A stretch of 64,000 bases of DNA from assembly GCA_947044405.1 (NCBI GenBank), contig CAMRHE010000197.1, positions 2,914,001 through 2,978,000 on the forward strand, in the 5' to 3' direction. Source of the stretch: Leptodactylus fallax. Its lineage: Eukaryota > Chordata > Amphibia > Anura > Leptodactylidae. Every line of letters starts with the position of its first letter. Position 1 is the first letter of the stretch. Both the position numbers and the translations under genes were made by a program. This document shows, in pieces, positions 24,786 to 35,143 of the stretch. The notes under the pieces are model-generated. The model saw only the letters and a program-made list of their open reading frames with translations, was not told where the DNA came from and did no database searches.

Positions 24786-25740
24786 CTACACCCTCCCAAA
24801 TAGTACTTCTATAATGTGTCCAGCCAATGCAACAAGTGACCACATAATAGCAGTACACAATGCCTAAATAATACCTCCACACAGTATTATACTTCTATAT
24901 TGTGTCCACATAATGTAATGCAAAATTGAATACCAAATTAATACTATCATAAAGGTTCTGAGGGTTAACTGTGACATACTTAGTGATCTAGAGTAGTAAT
25001 GATGATGTTAATGGAGACATCATGGATGGACTAAGGTATTGAATGGAGCTAGCTATGGTTTATGCATTTATGCAACATAGGGTTTAATAGTAACATTTAT
25101 TTTGTTCTAGTGATAGTTGGTTAAATCCGTGGTGGTTTTAGGTAGTGAAAGTGTCAAAGGGGTTTTATTGGCTTTTGATAATGACCACTCAGGAACTGCC
25201 ATTAGACAATGGATAGAGCCTTCTGCTTTGGCTCCATCCACTGTATAGTTTAGACTTTGTTGGCTCCCTGTATCTGCTGATCAGTGGAGATGCCAGGTGT
25301 CAGACCCCCCACTAATCTGATATTGATGACCAGTCCTAAGGATAGCTCATCAATATAAAATTGATGTTTTCAACAACTAACCAGCTGTGATATACAGTAC
25401 ACGTGTAGTGAATGGGATATAAACAAACCCCATCCACACACAGCTGAAAAAACTGCTGTGCATAATGTCTTGTAGTGGTAGTTTTGAACCAATACCAGGT
25501 CAATTTCTTGCTGTGGGTTTGGTGAAACTTTCACCAGTATATGTTGAAATCCATCCGAGTCACATTGGAAAACCTGCGGCAAAAGCACAGCAAATTTCAG
25601 GTGCCTTTTGCTATGGAGGTGTCCACTGCAAGATAATACCTATTGCATGTGGCATTAGCCTAACTGTGGTGGTTTAATGCAGTAAAGGGGTTAACTATAA
25701 ATTCCTTGTTAGTTTAAGGCAGTGAAGGGATTATTGACTA
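24786..25740. other. No gene seen; possible T2-like fragment
   Basis: 'gtcaaaggggttttattggc' (about 25,155) to 'gaccagtcctaaggatagct' (about 25,345) resembles the element at 38353-38696 (cctaaggatagatcatcaa) and may be a worn relative. The rest is unremarkable. Confidence 0.35.
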
Positions 25741-25754
25741 AATGCTTGGAGGTC

Positions 25755-25915
25755 TAACGCTAGGTTCACACCTGCGTTCAGGTTTCCGTTCGTGGGTTCC
25801 ACTTGTGGGTTTCTGCCCAAAAAGGTGGAAAAATGCTGAGAGAAAAGTCCTACTTGCAGGACTTTTCTCTCTGCATTTTTTAAGTGGATTTGGGGACGGA
25901 AACCCCAAAGGGGTA
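25755..25915. mobile_element. MITE family F3 copy
   Basis: 'gctaggttcacacctgcgtt', 'caggtttccgttcgtgggtt', 'gcaggacttttctctctgca' and 'tggggacggaaaccccaaag' define the family. The ends 'cgctaggttcac' and '...aaaccccaaag' are partially inverted. Two opposing open frames here are by-products. Confidence 0.6.
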
Positions 25916-26568
25916 TTTGCATCTCAATGTTATCTATTCCCATCTCAATGCTAGCTATCTATACTGCTAGCTTATGTAAGTTCTAGTTTTCCTAAATACA
26001 TTGCTTTAGCAATGCTGCTTTGTTTGCCTTGCATGTGAAATTATACCTACCATTCTTTACACATCATTGTCAAGGCATCTTCCTGTTCACTCACTCACTC
26101 ACTGCTCCCTGAAGCTGTTATTTACTGCTCTTCTGTCCAGACAATCAGGTCAGCTAATTGCAATTTGCTGATAAAGGTTCAGATAGTGTCATTTATCTCT
26201 CTAAACTTGTGGTGAAACAGGTGAGGGTATGGGCCATGGAATGTAGGAGGAACTACTGGATTGCTTTGAACTCATGGAATGAAGTACCCTATGCAGTTCA
26301 GAACAGGGAGACGTTAACGCAAATGTAGAGGAGGTCTCGGACTACACTTACTTTTGCATAGACAACATTGTCCCAAAGAAAGAGATAAAGTGTTATCCGA
26401 ACAATAAACCCTGGATCACCAAGCAACTAAAACTGCTACTAAACAGGAAGAAACAGGTGTATAGATCTGGAAATGGTGGCCAGATTACGGAAGTCCAAAG
26501 GGAACTAAAAGAAGCTTGAAAAAGAAAACCAGCGCTACTTGGTGTAGGAGAGGATACTCTTACCTTTA

Positions 26569-26572
26569 AAAA

Positions 26573-26617
<45 letters not shown>
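26569..26617. repeat. (A)n(TA)n microsatellite
   Basis: A poly-A run followed by about 19 TA units. Tc1 element B is inserted into this TA tract and TA repeats resume on its other side (28,248-28,276). Confidence 0.9.
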
Positions 26618-26620
<3 letters not shown>

Positions 26621-28244
26621 TACAGACCAAAAGTTTGGACACACCTTCTCATTCCAAGAGTTTTCTGTATTTTCATGACTATAAAAATTGTAGATTCACA
26701 CTGAAGGCATCAAAACAATGAATTAACACATGTGGAATTATATACTTAACAAAAAAGTGTGAAACAACTGAAAATATGTCTTATATTCTAGGTTCTTCAA
26801 AGTAGCCACCTTTTGCTTTGATCACTGCTTTGCACACTCTTGGCATTCTCTTGATGAGCTTCCAGAGCTAGTCACCTGAAATGGTTTTCACTTCACAGGT
26901 GTTCCCTGTCAGGTTTAATAAGTGGGATTTCTTGCCTTATAAATGGGGTTGGGACCATCAGTTGTGTTGTTCAGAATTCAGGTGGATACACAGCTGATAG
27001 TCCTACTGAATGGAGTGTTAGAATTTGTATTATGGCAAGAAAAAAGCAGCTAAGTAAAGAAAAACGAGTGGCCATCATTACTTTAAGAAATGAAGGTCAG
27101 TCAGTCCGAAAAATTAGGAAAACTTTGAAAGTGTCCCCAAGTGCAGTGGCCAAAACCATCAAGCGCTACAAAGAAACTGGCTCACATGAGGACCGCCCCA
27201 GGAAAGGAAGACCAAGAGTCACCTCTGCTGCGGAGGATAAGTTCATCCGAGTCACCAGCCTCAGAAATCGCAGGTTAACAGCAGCTCAGATTAGAGACCA
27301 GATCAATGCCACACAGAGTTCTAGCAGCAGAAACATCTCTACAACAACTGTTAAGAGGAGACTGTGTGCAGCAGGCCTTCATGGTAAAATAGCTGCTAGG
27401 AAACCACTGCTAAGGACAGGCAACAAGCAGAAGAGACTTGTTTGGGCTAAAGAACACAAGGAATGGACATTAGACCTGTGGAAATCTGTGCTTTGGTCTG
27501 ATGAGTCCAAATTTGAGATCTTTGGTTCCAACCACCGTGTCTTTGTGCGACGCAGAAAAGGTGAACAAATGGACTCTACATGCCTGGTTCCCACCGTGAA
27601 GCATGGAGGAGGAGGTGTGATGGTGTGGGGGTGCTTTGCTGGTGACACTGTTGGGGATTTATTCAAAATTGAAGGAATACTGAACCAGCATGGTTACCAC
27701 AGCATCTTGCAGTGGCATGCTATTCCATCCGGTTTGCATTTAGTTGGACCATCATTTATTTTTCAACAGGACAATGACCCCAAACACACCTCCAGACTGT
27801 GTAAGGGCTATTTGACCAAGAAGTAAAGTGATGGGGTGCTATGCCAGATGACCTGGCCTACACAGTCACCAGACCTGAACCCAATCGAGATGGTTTGGGG
27901 TGAGCTGGACCGCAGAGTGAAGGCAAAAGGGCCAACAAGTGCTAAGCATCTCTGGGAACTCCTTCAAGACTGTTGGAAGACCATTTCAGGTGACTACCTC
28001 TTGAAGCTCATCAAGAGAATGCCAAGAGTGTGCAAAGCAGTAATCAAAGCAAAAAGTGGCTACTTTGAAGAACCTAGAATATAAGACATATTTTCAGTTG
28101 TTTCACACTTTTTTGTTAAGTATATAATTCCACATGTGTTAATTCATAGTTTTGATGCCTTCAGTGTGAATCTACAATTTTTATAGTCATGAAAATACAG
28201 AAAACTCTTGGAATGAGAAGGTGTGTCCAAACTTTTAGTCTGTA

Positions 28245-28247
<3 letters not shown>
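26618..28247 (+). mobile_element. Tc1-like element B, complete, DD38E type
   Basis: A complete 1,630-bp element flanked by TA. The left end 'cagtacagaccaaaagtttg' and the right end '...aaacttttagtctgtactg' begin near-perfect inverted repeats of about 270 bp each (26,618-26,892 and 27,975-28,247), so the 3' repeat overlaps the C-terminal transposase codons. The encoded transposase has 38 residues between the second Asp and the Glu, the spacing of the recently described DD38E ('Intruder') branch. From memory, a family with this terminal repeat has been reported in both lampreys and teleosts as a horizontal-transfer case. Confidence 0.85.
27032..28084 (+). pseudogene. DD38E Tc1-like transposase, element B, one premature stop
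   Basis: About 350 codons starting MARKKQLSKEKRVAI. The N-terminus carries paired-like HTH helices (EGQSVRKIRKTLKVSPSAVAK) and a GRP(R)-type hook (RKGRPRVTSAAE). Catalytic motifs: WSDESKFEIFG (Asp), FQQDNDPKHTS (Asp) and LNPIEMVWGEL (Glu). Counting codons from GAC in QQDND to GAG in NPIE gives 38 intervening residues. The frame is open except for one in-frame TAA at 27,824-27,826 (TKK-stop-SDG), between the second Asp and the Glu; it then continues in the same frame to EEPRI-stop. Everything else looks well preserved, so this copy decayed only recently. The protein would bind the long terminal repeats and cut at TA. Confidence 0.88.

Positions 28248-28276
<29 letters not shown>
28248..28276. 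repeat. (TA)n microsatellite
   Basis: Continuation of the TA tract interrupted by Tc1 element B. Confidence 0.9.
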
Positions 28277-28278
<2 letters not shown>

Positions 28279-28365
28279 TGTACATAGAAGGTAGGTCCAA
28301 AAAGTAAATGATGTTAGCAGCCAGGTGCCCAAGAGCATCACAGGAGTCCTGGACGTCATATTCAG

Positions 28366-28628
28366 AGATTGACAATATGGTGGAAGTAATAACTCCAAAA
28401 AGAAGGCGGCCAGTGCTAATCCATTTGTAGTGTAGATTTATTGCATATTTGCAAAACATAAAGCATTTTGGGGAAAACCACTACAATTGCCTTGTTTTGC
28501 TTATGCATTTCAAGGATAAGTTGTGCCCCAAAACTGCAATTATGCAATAAATCTACTCTACATGTGGATTACCGCTGGCCACCTTCTTTTTTGAAGTTAT
28601 TTCCTCCACCATGTTGCCGATTTCCACA
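28366..28628. mobile_element. Fold-back (palindromic) element
   Basis: The left arm 'atggtggaagtaataactcc...gaaggcggccagtgctaatc...tagatttattgcat' and the right arm 'atgcaataaatct...ggattaccgctggccacctt...gaagttatttcctccaccat' are inverted copies about 85 bp long with scattered mismatches, around a core with 'gcattttggggaaaac'. It sits inside the old LINE between blocks 1 and 2. Non-coding; the frames covering it are artefacts. Confidence 0.65.
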
Positions 28629-29055
28629 ATGGGAGCTAAAAGGAAAGCTACAAGAATGTAAAGACAAATATGTCAGAAAGCTAGAAAGCTGTCGGCAGAA
28701 AAACAACATGCAGCTGTATGGTCAGGAATTAAGCAGACCTCAGGGGTGAATATAAATAGGCTACAGTGCCTTGCGAAAGTATTCGGCCCCCTTGAACTTT
28801 TCAACCTTTTGCCACATTTCAGGCTTCAAACATAAGGATATAAAATTTTAATTTTTTGGTGAAGAATCAACAACAAGTGGGACACAGTCATGAAGTGGAA
28901 CGAAATTTATTGGATATTTTAAACTTTTGTAAAAAATAAAAAACTGAAAAGTGGGGCGTGCCAAATTATTCGGCCCCCTTAAGTTAATACTTTGTAGCGC
29001 CACCTTTTGCTGCGATTACAGCTGCAAGTCGCTTGGGGTATGTCTCTATCAGTTT

Positions 29056-29964
29056 TGGACATCGAGAGACTGAAATTCTTGCCCATTCTTACTTGGAAAA
29101 CAGCTTGAGCTCAGTGAGGTTGGATGGAGAGCGTTTGTGAACAGCAGTTTTCAGCTCTTTCCACAGATTCTCGATTGGATTCAGGTCTGGACTTTGACTT
29201 GGCCATTCTAACACCTGGATACGTTTATTTGTGAACCATTCCATTGTAGATTTTGCTTTATGTTTGGGATCATTGTCTTGTTGGAAGATAAATCTCCGTC
29301 CCAGTCTCAGGTCTTTTGCAGACTCCAACAGGTTTTCTTCCAGAATGGTCCTGTATTTGGCTCCATCCATCTTCCCATCAATTTTAACCATCTTCCCTGT
29401 CCCTGCTGAAGAAAAGCAGGCCCAAACCATGATGCTGCCACCACCATGTTTGACAGTGGGGATGGTGTGTTCAGGGTGATGAGCTGTGTTGCTTTTACGC
29501 CAAACATATCGTTTTGCATTGTGGCCAAAAACTTCGATTTTGGTTTCATCTGACCAGAGCACCTTCTTCCACATGTTTGGTGTGTCTCCCAGGTGGCTTG
29601 TGGCAAACTTTAAACGAGACTTTTTATGGATGTCTTTGAGAAATGGCTTTCTTCTTGCCACTCTTCCATAAAGGCCAGATTTGTGCAGTGTACGACTGAT
29701 TGTTGTCCTATGGACAGACTCTCCCACCTCAGCTGTAGATCTCTGCAGTTCATCCAGAGTGATCATGGGCCTCTTGGCTGCATCTCTGATCAGTCTTCTC
29801 CTTGTTTGAGATGAAAGTTTAGAGGGACGGCCGGGTCTTGGTAGATTTGCAGTGGTCCAATACTCCTTCCATTTCAATATGATCGCTTGAACAGTGCTCC
29901 TTGGGATGTTTAAAGTTTGGGAAATCTTTTTGTATCCAAATCCGGCTTTAAACTTCTCCACAAC
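29056..29964 (-). pseudogene. Tc1-like transposase (DD34E), element C, C-terminal part
   Basis: Minus-strand transposase from VVEKFKAGFGYKKIS onward. The first 13 or 14 codons (MKTKEHTRQVRDTV) are 2.7 kb away at 32,643-32,683, beyond the inserted LINE. The HTH region, GRPSKLSSQTRRR hook, WSDETKIEVFG, FQQDNDPKHKAK and LNPIENLW are intact, so the catalytic triad is present. The frame stops at TAA after ELKLFSK, where 'ccaagtaagaatggg' replaces an expected Glu codon; the last ~40 codons (start EWARIS-like) follow in frame. Exactly the same stop is found in sister element E. Interrupted by the LINE, hence inactive. Confidence 0.87.
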
Positions 29965-29994
29965 TTGCTGTAAGGACATTGAACTATTAGCTGT

Positions 29995-32351
29995 GAGCAT
30001 GAGACCTTTCTACCTACCAAGGGAACTATCACATGTCATCGTGATAGCTGCATATGTCCCCCCTCTGCGAAAGCTGACACTGCCTGCGAGGTCCTACAAG
30101 CCACGCTGAGCCAGTTACAGTTAAAACATCCCCAGGCCCTCTTTCTTCTGTCGGGTGATTTCAACCATGCCTCTCCATCATCCACACTTCCCAGTTTCAC
30201 ACAGTATGTAACCTGCCACACAAGAGACAACAAAACACTGGACTTGTTCTTTGCCAACGTGAGGGAAGCATATAGCTCATCAGCCCTACCGCCCCTGGGG
30301 AGATCGGATCACAACCTAGTACATCTCTGACCTGTGTACAAGCCACTTGTACGTAGAGAACCAGCTGTCACCCGCACAGTGAGGATATGGTCCGAGGAGA
30401 GTGATGAGGCTCTGAGGGATTGTTTTGACACAACCGCATGGGAAGTGCTGCCTGATTCTTATGGAGAAGATATAGAAGGACTCACACACTGCATAACAGA
30501 CTACATTAATTTTTGTGTGGACAACACAGTACCCACAAAAGTGGTGAGGTGCTTCTCCAATAACAAACCATGGATTAACTCTGATATAAAAACACTACTT
30601 AAGGAGAAAAAGATGGCATTCAGGACAAGAGATAAGGAGGGGTTGAGGGAAGTACAAAAGGAGCTGAGGCATCAAATCAGGCAGGGAAAAGCCAGTTATA
30701 AAGAAAAAATGGAAAAGCAAATAGAAAGAAAAGACATAAGGGGGGGTCTGGGAAGGGCTTAAGTCAATTTCGGGTCATAAACAGTCTGTCTGCCAGATTG
30801 AGGCAGATGTTAATTGGCTTAATGAACTAAACCTATTCTTCAACAGATTTGATCACACACCAGCTCCTCCCACCCCAGCATGTCCTTCAGCTCCCCCCAC
30901 CACAATGACTTCTCCCCATGCGGCCACTACCCAACAGACCAGTAAATCCAGAAATCCGTCTTTATCTGGCCACAGTCTGACCTTCACACGGGCCCAGGTG
31001 AGGAAGGAGATGAAAAAGATCAAGGCGAGGAAAGCCGCAGGGCCAGATGACATCAGTGCAAGGCTAATTAAGACTTGCGGGGACCAGCTGTGTGGTATAA
31101 TTACATATATGTATAATATGAGCCTGAGGCAGGAAATAGTCCCTGAATTATGGAAATCTTCTTGTGTGGTACCAGTTCCAAAGAAACCCCACCCTATGGA
31201 CCTCAACGACTACAGACCTGTAGCACTGACATCCCACCTGATGAAGATCTTGGAGAGATTGGTTCTCACACATCTCCGCCCTCTAGTGAGCCCCGCTATG
31301 GACCCCCTCCAGTTTGCTTATCGGCCGGGCATTGGGGTAGATGATGCCATCATCCATCTTCTGCACAGGGCTCTGTCTCACCTGGAGAAACCAGGGAACA
31401 CAGTGAGAATAATGTTCTTTGACTTCTCCAGTGCTTTTAACACCATACAGCCCAGGTTATTGAGGGACAAGCTGGGCCTTGCTGGAGTGGACCACCACTT
31501 CTCCAACTGGATCCTAGGCTACCTCACAAATCGACCTCAATACGTGAGAGCCCAAGACTGTGTGTCAGGTACCATGATCTGTAATACGGGGGGCACCTCA
31601 GGGTACGGTTCTCGCCCCTTTCCTCTTCACACTGTACACTGCAGATTTTAGGTGCAACTCATCCAGCTGCTACCTACAGAAGTATTCTGACGACTCTGCA
31701 ATAGTGGGTCTCATCACAGATGATGATGACAGGGAGTACAGAGAACTGAACCAGGATTTTGTGGACTGGTGCCACCGGAACCACCTGAAGATTAACGCGG
31801 GGAAGACCAAGGAGATGGTGGTGGACTTCCGCAAAGGTAGAAGCCCTCCTAAACCAGTGGACATCCTGGGGACGGGCATCGAGATTGTGAACACCTATAA
31901 GTACCTGGGTTTGCTCCTTAATAATAAGCTGGACTGGGCAGATCATATGGAGGCCCTGTACAGGAAGGGCCACAGCAGGCTCTACCTGCTTAGGAAACTG
32001 AGAGCCTTTGAAATCCGGGTGGCACTTCTTAGAACTTTCTTCAACTCGGTAGTGGCATCAGCCATCTTCTTTGGAGTGGCCTGCTGGGGGAGCAGTATAT
32101 CAACCAGGGACAGAAATAAACTTGACAAGCTGATTAGAAGGGCCAGCTCTGTCCTGGGGAGCCCACTGGACCCAGTGCAGGTGGTGGGTGACAGAAGGAT
32201 ACTGTCCGTGGTGAGCTCCATGCAGAAGAAGAAGTCCCATCCCATGCATGAGACTGTGATCGCGCTGAGCAGTACTGTCAGTGACCGACTGCTCCACCCT
32301 AGGTGTGAGAAGGAGCGCTATCGGAAGTCTTTCCTCCCCACCGTGGTATAG
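29995..32351 (+). pseudogene. L2-type LINE ORF2 (endonuclease end + reverse transcriptase), frameshifted
   Basis: Parts in order: end of the apurinic-type endonuclease (FYLPRELSHVIVIAAYVPP, GDFNHAS, GRSDHNLV); a linker (CVDNTVPTKVVR, NNKPWINSDIKTLLKEKK); reverse transcriptase (RKAAGPDDISARLIK, NDYRPVALTSHLMKILERL, LQFAYRPGIGVDDAI, FFDFSSAFNTIQP, LQKYSDDSAIVG with the catalytic DD, KTKEMVVDFRK); and a C-terminal region (FFGVACWGSSISTRDRNKLDKL). The frame shifts at least three times: after about 30,109, between 30,762 and 30,905, and near 31,600-31,700. A TGA follows SDHNLVHL. The enzyme would nick DNA and copy its own RNA, but this copy is dead. Same clade as the older host LINE around it. Confidence 0.85.
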
Positions 32352-32586
32352 GCTGTACAACCAACACCGACTTAAGCGGAGATCATTACACACAGAGAAC
32401 TGAAATATCTCTCTGCCTGTTAAATCCCCCCCCCCCCCCCTCTGCTATGTCCTATCTGTCTGTCTGCTATTAATGTAATGCCTCTCACCTTGGAACATTC
32501 CTGTACATGTTGTATTTGTATTTGTATCTGCTTATCTTTGCTGCTGTAACACACTGAATTTCCCCATTGTGGGACTATTAAAGGAC

Positions 32587-32588
<2 letters not shown>

Positions 32589-32641
<53 letters not shown>
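32589..32641. repeat. (ATT)n tail of the LINE
   Basis: About 17 ATT units forming the 3' tail of the inserted LINE. On the minus strand it reads as poly-Asn, which fuses spuriously to the first codons of the element C transposase. Confidence 0.9.
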
Positions 32642-32642
<1 letters not shown>

Positions 32643-32644
<2 letters not shown>

Positions 32645-32683
32645 AGTATCACGGACCTGCCTGGTGTGCTCCTTGGTCTTCAT
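32643..32683 (-). pseudogene. Tc1-like transposase N-terminus, element C
   Basis: The codons MKTKEHTRQVRDT on the minus strand match the start of the element E transposase and are cut off from the remainder by the LINE tail. The leader between here and the terminal repeat at about 32,870 is the 5' untranslated part of element C. Confidence 0.85.
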
Positions 32684-33689
32684 GATACTCTCTGTGCTTT
32701 AAACAGAACCCTGAGACTATCACAGAGCAGGTGTATTTATACGGAGACTTGATTACACACAGGTGGATTATATTTATCATCATCAGTCGTTTAGGACAAC
32801 ATTGGATCATTCAGAGATCTTCACTGTACTTCTGGAGTGAGTTTGCTGCACTGAAAGTAAAGGGGCTGAATAATATTGCACGCCCCAATTTTCAGTTTTT
32901 TATTTTTTACAAAAGTTTAAAATAACCAATAAATTTCGTTCCACTTCACAATTGTGTCCCACTTGTTGTTGATTCTTCACCAAAAAATTAAAATTTTATA
33001 TCTTTATGTTTGAAGCCTGAAATGTGGCAAAAGGTTGAAAAGTTCAAGGGGGCCGAATACTTTCGCAAGGCACTGTATATGCGGAGGGAAGTACTGGCAT
33101 GGCAAACAAGCTGAATCTACACTTCAACAAATTTATTGATGGTGGATGTAGGCAGGCAAGCATGCAGAAACCAGGCCTTCACCAGTTGAACAGAATAGGC
33201 AAGAAGGAGATATGAAAATAAGCATCATGAAAGATCTGTGTAGGGTTCAAACAAGGAAAGCAGTGGGCCCAGATGCAATAAAATCATATGGGTTTTACAA
33301 GTCACTGCCGCCAAAATGAGTTTGGGCCTTTATCACTTTAGTTTAGCTTGTACCATCTTCTTCGCAGTCACCAGCTGGGGATGTACCATCAAAGAAGGGG
33401 ACAAAAACAGACTGGAGAAACTGGTTAAGAGAGCCATTGTGGTAACGTGGTAACAGGCACCCCACTAACCAGCTTCTCAGACAGTGGAGGGGAGGGTAAG
33501 GATGAAAATGGTATCCATCATGAAGCATACCAATTTCCCTGGTGGGATTAATAAAGTTCTTTTTTATTATTTTCTATTCTAAAATAGTTTCAGGTAAATA
33601 TGCTGCCAAAATGAGACAGAAATGATAATCACCTTCATAATGGTCTGTGCAGATGAATAAAAGAGAGAAAACTCATAATTACAATAAAG

Positions 33690-33905
33690 TTTGAATTTAT
33701 TTGGTCAATATAATATGATATTATTCAGTCAATGTATGGTGGTATCGTTCAGTCACATTATGGTAGTCATTCACTGTATTGTGCAATTATTCTGTCACTA
33801 TATTGAACAATTATTCTCTCACTATATGGTGATATTAAATCACTGTATGGCAGTATTTTTCAGTTACTTAATGGTAAAATTATTCTATAACTGTGTGGTC
33901 ATAGA
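33690..33905. repeat. Degenerate minisatellite-like repeat
   Basis: Repeated variants of 'tattcagtcactatatggtg': 'attcagtcaatgtatggtgg', 'gttcagtcacattatggtag', 'ctctcactatatggtgatat', 'aatcactgtatggcagtatt'. The period is about 28-34 bp with heavy divergence. The Phe/Met/Tyr-rich frame through it is a by-product. Confidence 0.55.
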
Positions 33906-33909
33906 ATAA

Positions 33910-35143
33910 TTGACACACCACGCTCCCTTCCAGAAAAGTGGCAAGGGTGGCACAGAAGTTGAAAAAGATGCAAATATTTGCACAAAAGCCCACTTTAAGT
34001 TTCATGTACAAGGCATGATAACTCTCCCTCACCATCCTTTTGACCTGCCCCAAGGCACATCTAGAGGAAAAAGTTGTTGCATAATATCACTATATAGTGT
34101 CCACATAATACAGGCACAGTGTATCACATCAGTGTATCGGTACCCAGATATTGCTTATCAAGCAGGACTACCAAGCATGAGAACTATGAAAATGGTACAA
34201 AAGAAGAAAAAAAAGTGGCATCTTGAGTTATTCATGTACCAGAAACTGAAATGTGGAGCTGAAGAACACTTCAAGTATTACTGTGCTCACTTCACAGTCA
34301 TGAGTAATCATGAATGCGTGTGCTCCTCACTGCACCATACCACATCTGAGCCACACACAAAAATTTAGAAAGTGGCAGGCACGGCAAAACTGTTAGATGC
34401 CAAAAACTGCACCCTTCCATATTGTTTCTCCTTAATTAATGTGCCTCAATGTCATTGATATGTTAGTACCAACTTCAATTTTTATGTTCTTTGAAACTAT
34501 AGGAACAATGAGGTTGTTATTACATCACTTTGCCTATTTGCATGTGTGGTATGTTTACAAATCTCTCCCAGTAACCAACCAAATATTGTAGAAGTTGTCA
34601 TGATACCTTGACATATACGGCACTGCTCTGTGCAGCCTCATGTCTGGATTCAATCCAAATGATCGAACTTTGAAAATAGAACATTTCAGTTTTTTTGCAA
34701 CTTCTTATTTATTTTTATAAGTGAAAACAATTTTTCTTGGTTCTGTTACTCGTGCATATAAGCTGGTACATGCAAAGAATCTAAGTAATGATATCCAGGT
34801 GTACAAAGAAATTGTCACAATGGTTTTAATAAAGAACATACTGAACTATTTTAAAGCCATTATTTTATTGTAGTCTACTTACAGCTGTGTGGATTTCCTT
34901 GAATATTCTTATTCTTTATCAAAATCAAAATTTCTATCTAAGGAAAAATAAATTTTAAGAGATACACTTCTGATGTATTCTGTATGTGGAATGAAAAACC
35001 TTAAATAAAACAAACGTGCATTGAATGGCCCTTTATTTCTGGTAGAAAGATAACCATATTTCAGGTAGCCATCTGTTTTCACAAAATAGTTCTTACATAA
35101 TGTCATCACATGGTACCCAAATAATGCTTTCATAATATCGCTA
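33910..35143. other. No gene supported
   Basis: A 152-codon plus-strand frame at 33910-34368 has no recognisable domain, no promoter context and no splice logic. Its length is unusual for random sequence of this composition but it is otherwise unsupported. The remaining ~770 bp are AT-rich without features. Confidence 0.35.

Larger units (their letters stand above)
29965..32641 (+). mobile_element. Younger L2-type LINE, 5'-truncated, inserted in Tc1 C
   Basis: Begins 'ttgctgtaaggacattg' directly after 'ccacaac' of element C and ends in a long (ATT)n tail directly before 'aacagtatcacgg'. Comparison with uninterrupted element E ('ctctacaacagtatcacgg' in reverse complement) shows a 3-bp duplication, AAC (29962-29964 and 32642-32644), and places both borders to the base. 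The 3' end 'gaatttccccattgtgggac' + tattaaagg + (ATT)n is of the L2 type. The 5' end lies within the endonuclease, as usual for incomplete target-primed reverse transcription. Confidence 0.88.
28764..33075 (-). mobile_element. Tc1-like element C, complete ends, split by a LINE
   Basis: TA (28762-28763) precedes 'cagtgccttgcgaaagtatt' and 'ttcgcaaggcactg' is followed by TA (33076-33077). The inverted repeats are about 210 bp (28,764-28,977 and about 32,870-33,075). Removing the LINE at 29,965-32,641 and one copy of its 3-bp duplication leaves an element of about 1.63 kb, the same length as its sister E (41185-42814). The transposase runs on the minus strand. Confidence 0.88.
26225..33565 (+). 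mobile_element. Old L2-type LINE, split by later insertions
   Basis: Four separated blocks read as successive parts of one decayed LINE ORF2 on the plus strand. 26,290-26,560: CIDNIVPKKEIK and NNKPWITKQLK, parallel to CVDNTVPTKVVR / NNKPWINSDIK of the younger LINE. 28,633-28,745: KLQECKDKYVRKLE. 33,090-33,300: ANKLNLHFNKF, then TRKAVGPDAIK. 33,350-33,530: FFAVTSWGCTIKEGDKNRLEKL, then a 3' end 'ggtgggattaataaagttct'. Between them lie Tc1 element B, a fold-back element and Tc1 element C. The catalytic part of the reverse transcriptase is missing between the third and fourth blocks. Confidence 0.75.

Noticed and set aside
29231..29814. Plus-strand frames opposite transposase C (and the matching minus-strand frames opposite E, B, D, F, G)
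   Set aside because: These antisense shadows recur wherever a Tc1 transposase is present and encode no known domain.
32420..32683. Minus-strand protein with a long poly-Asn run
   Set aside because: It is a chance fusion of the first 14 codons of Tc1 transposase C with the (ATT)n tail of the inserted LINE read backwards.
33910..34368. 152-codon open frame as a gene
   Set aside because: No recognisable domain, composition like flanking AT-rich DNA, and no partner exon or transposon context. It is recorded only as a non-supported frame.
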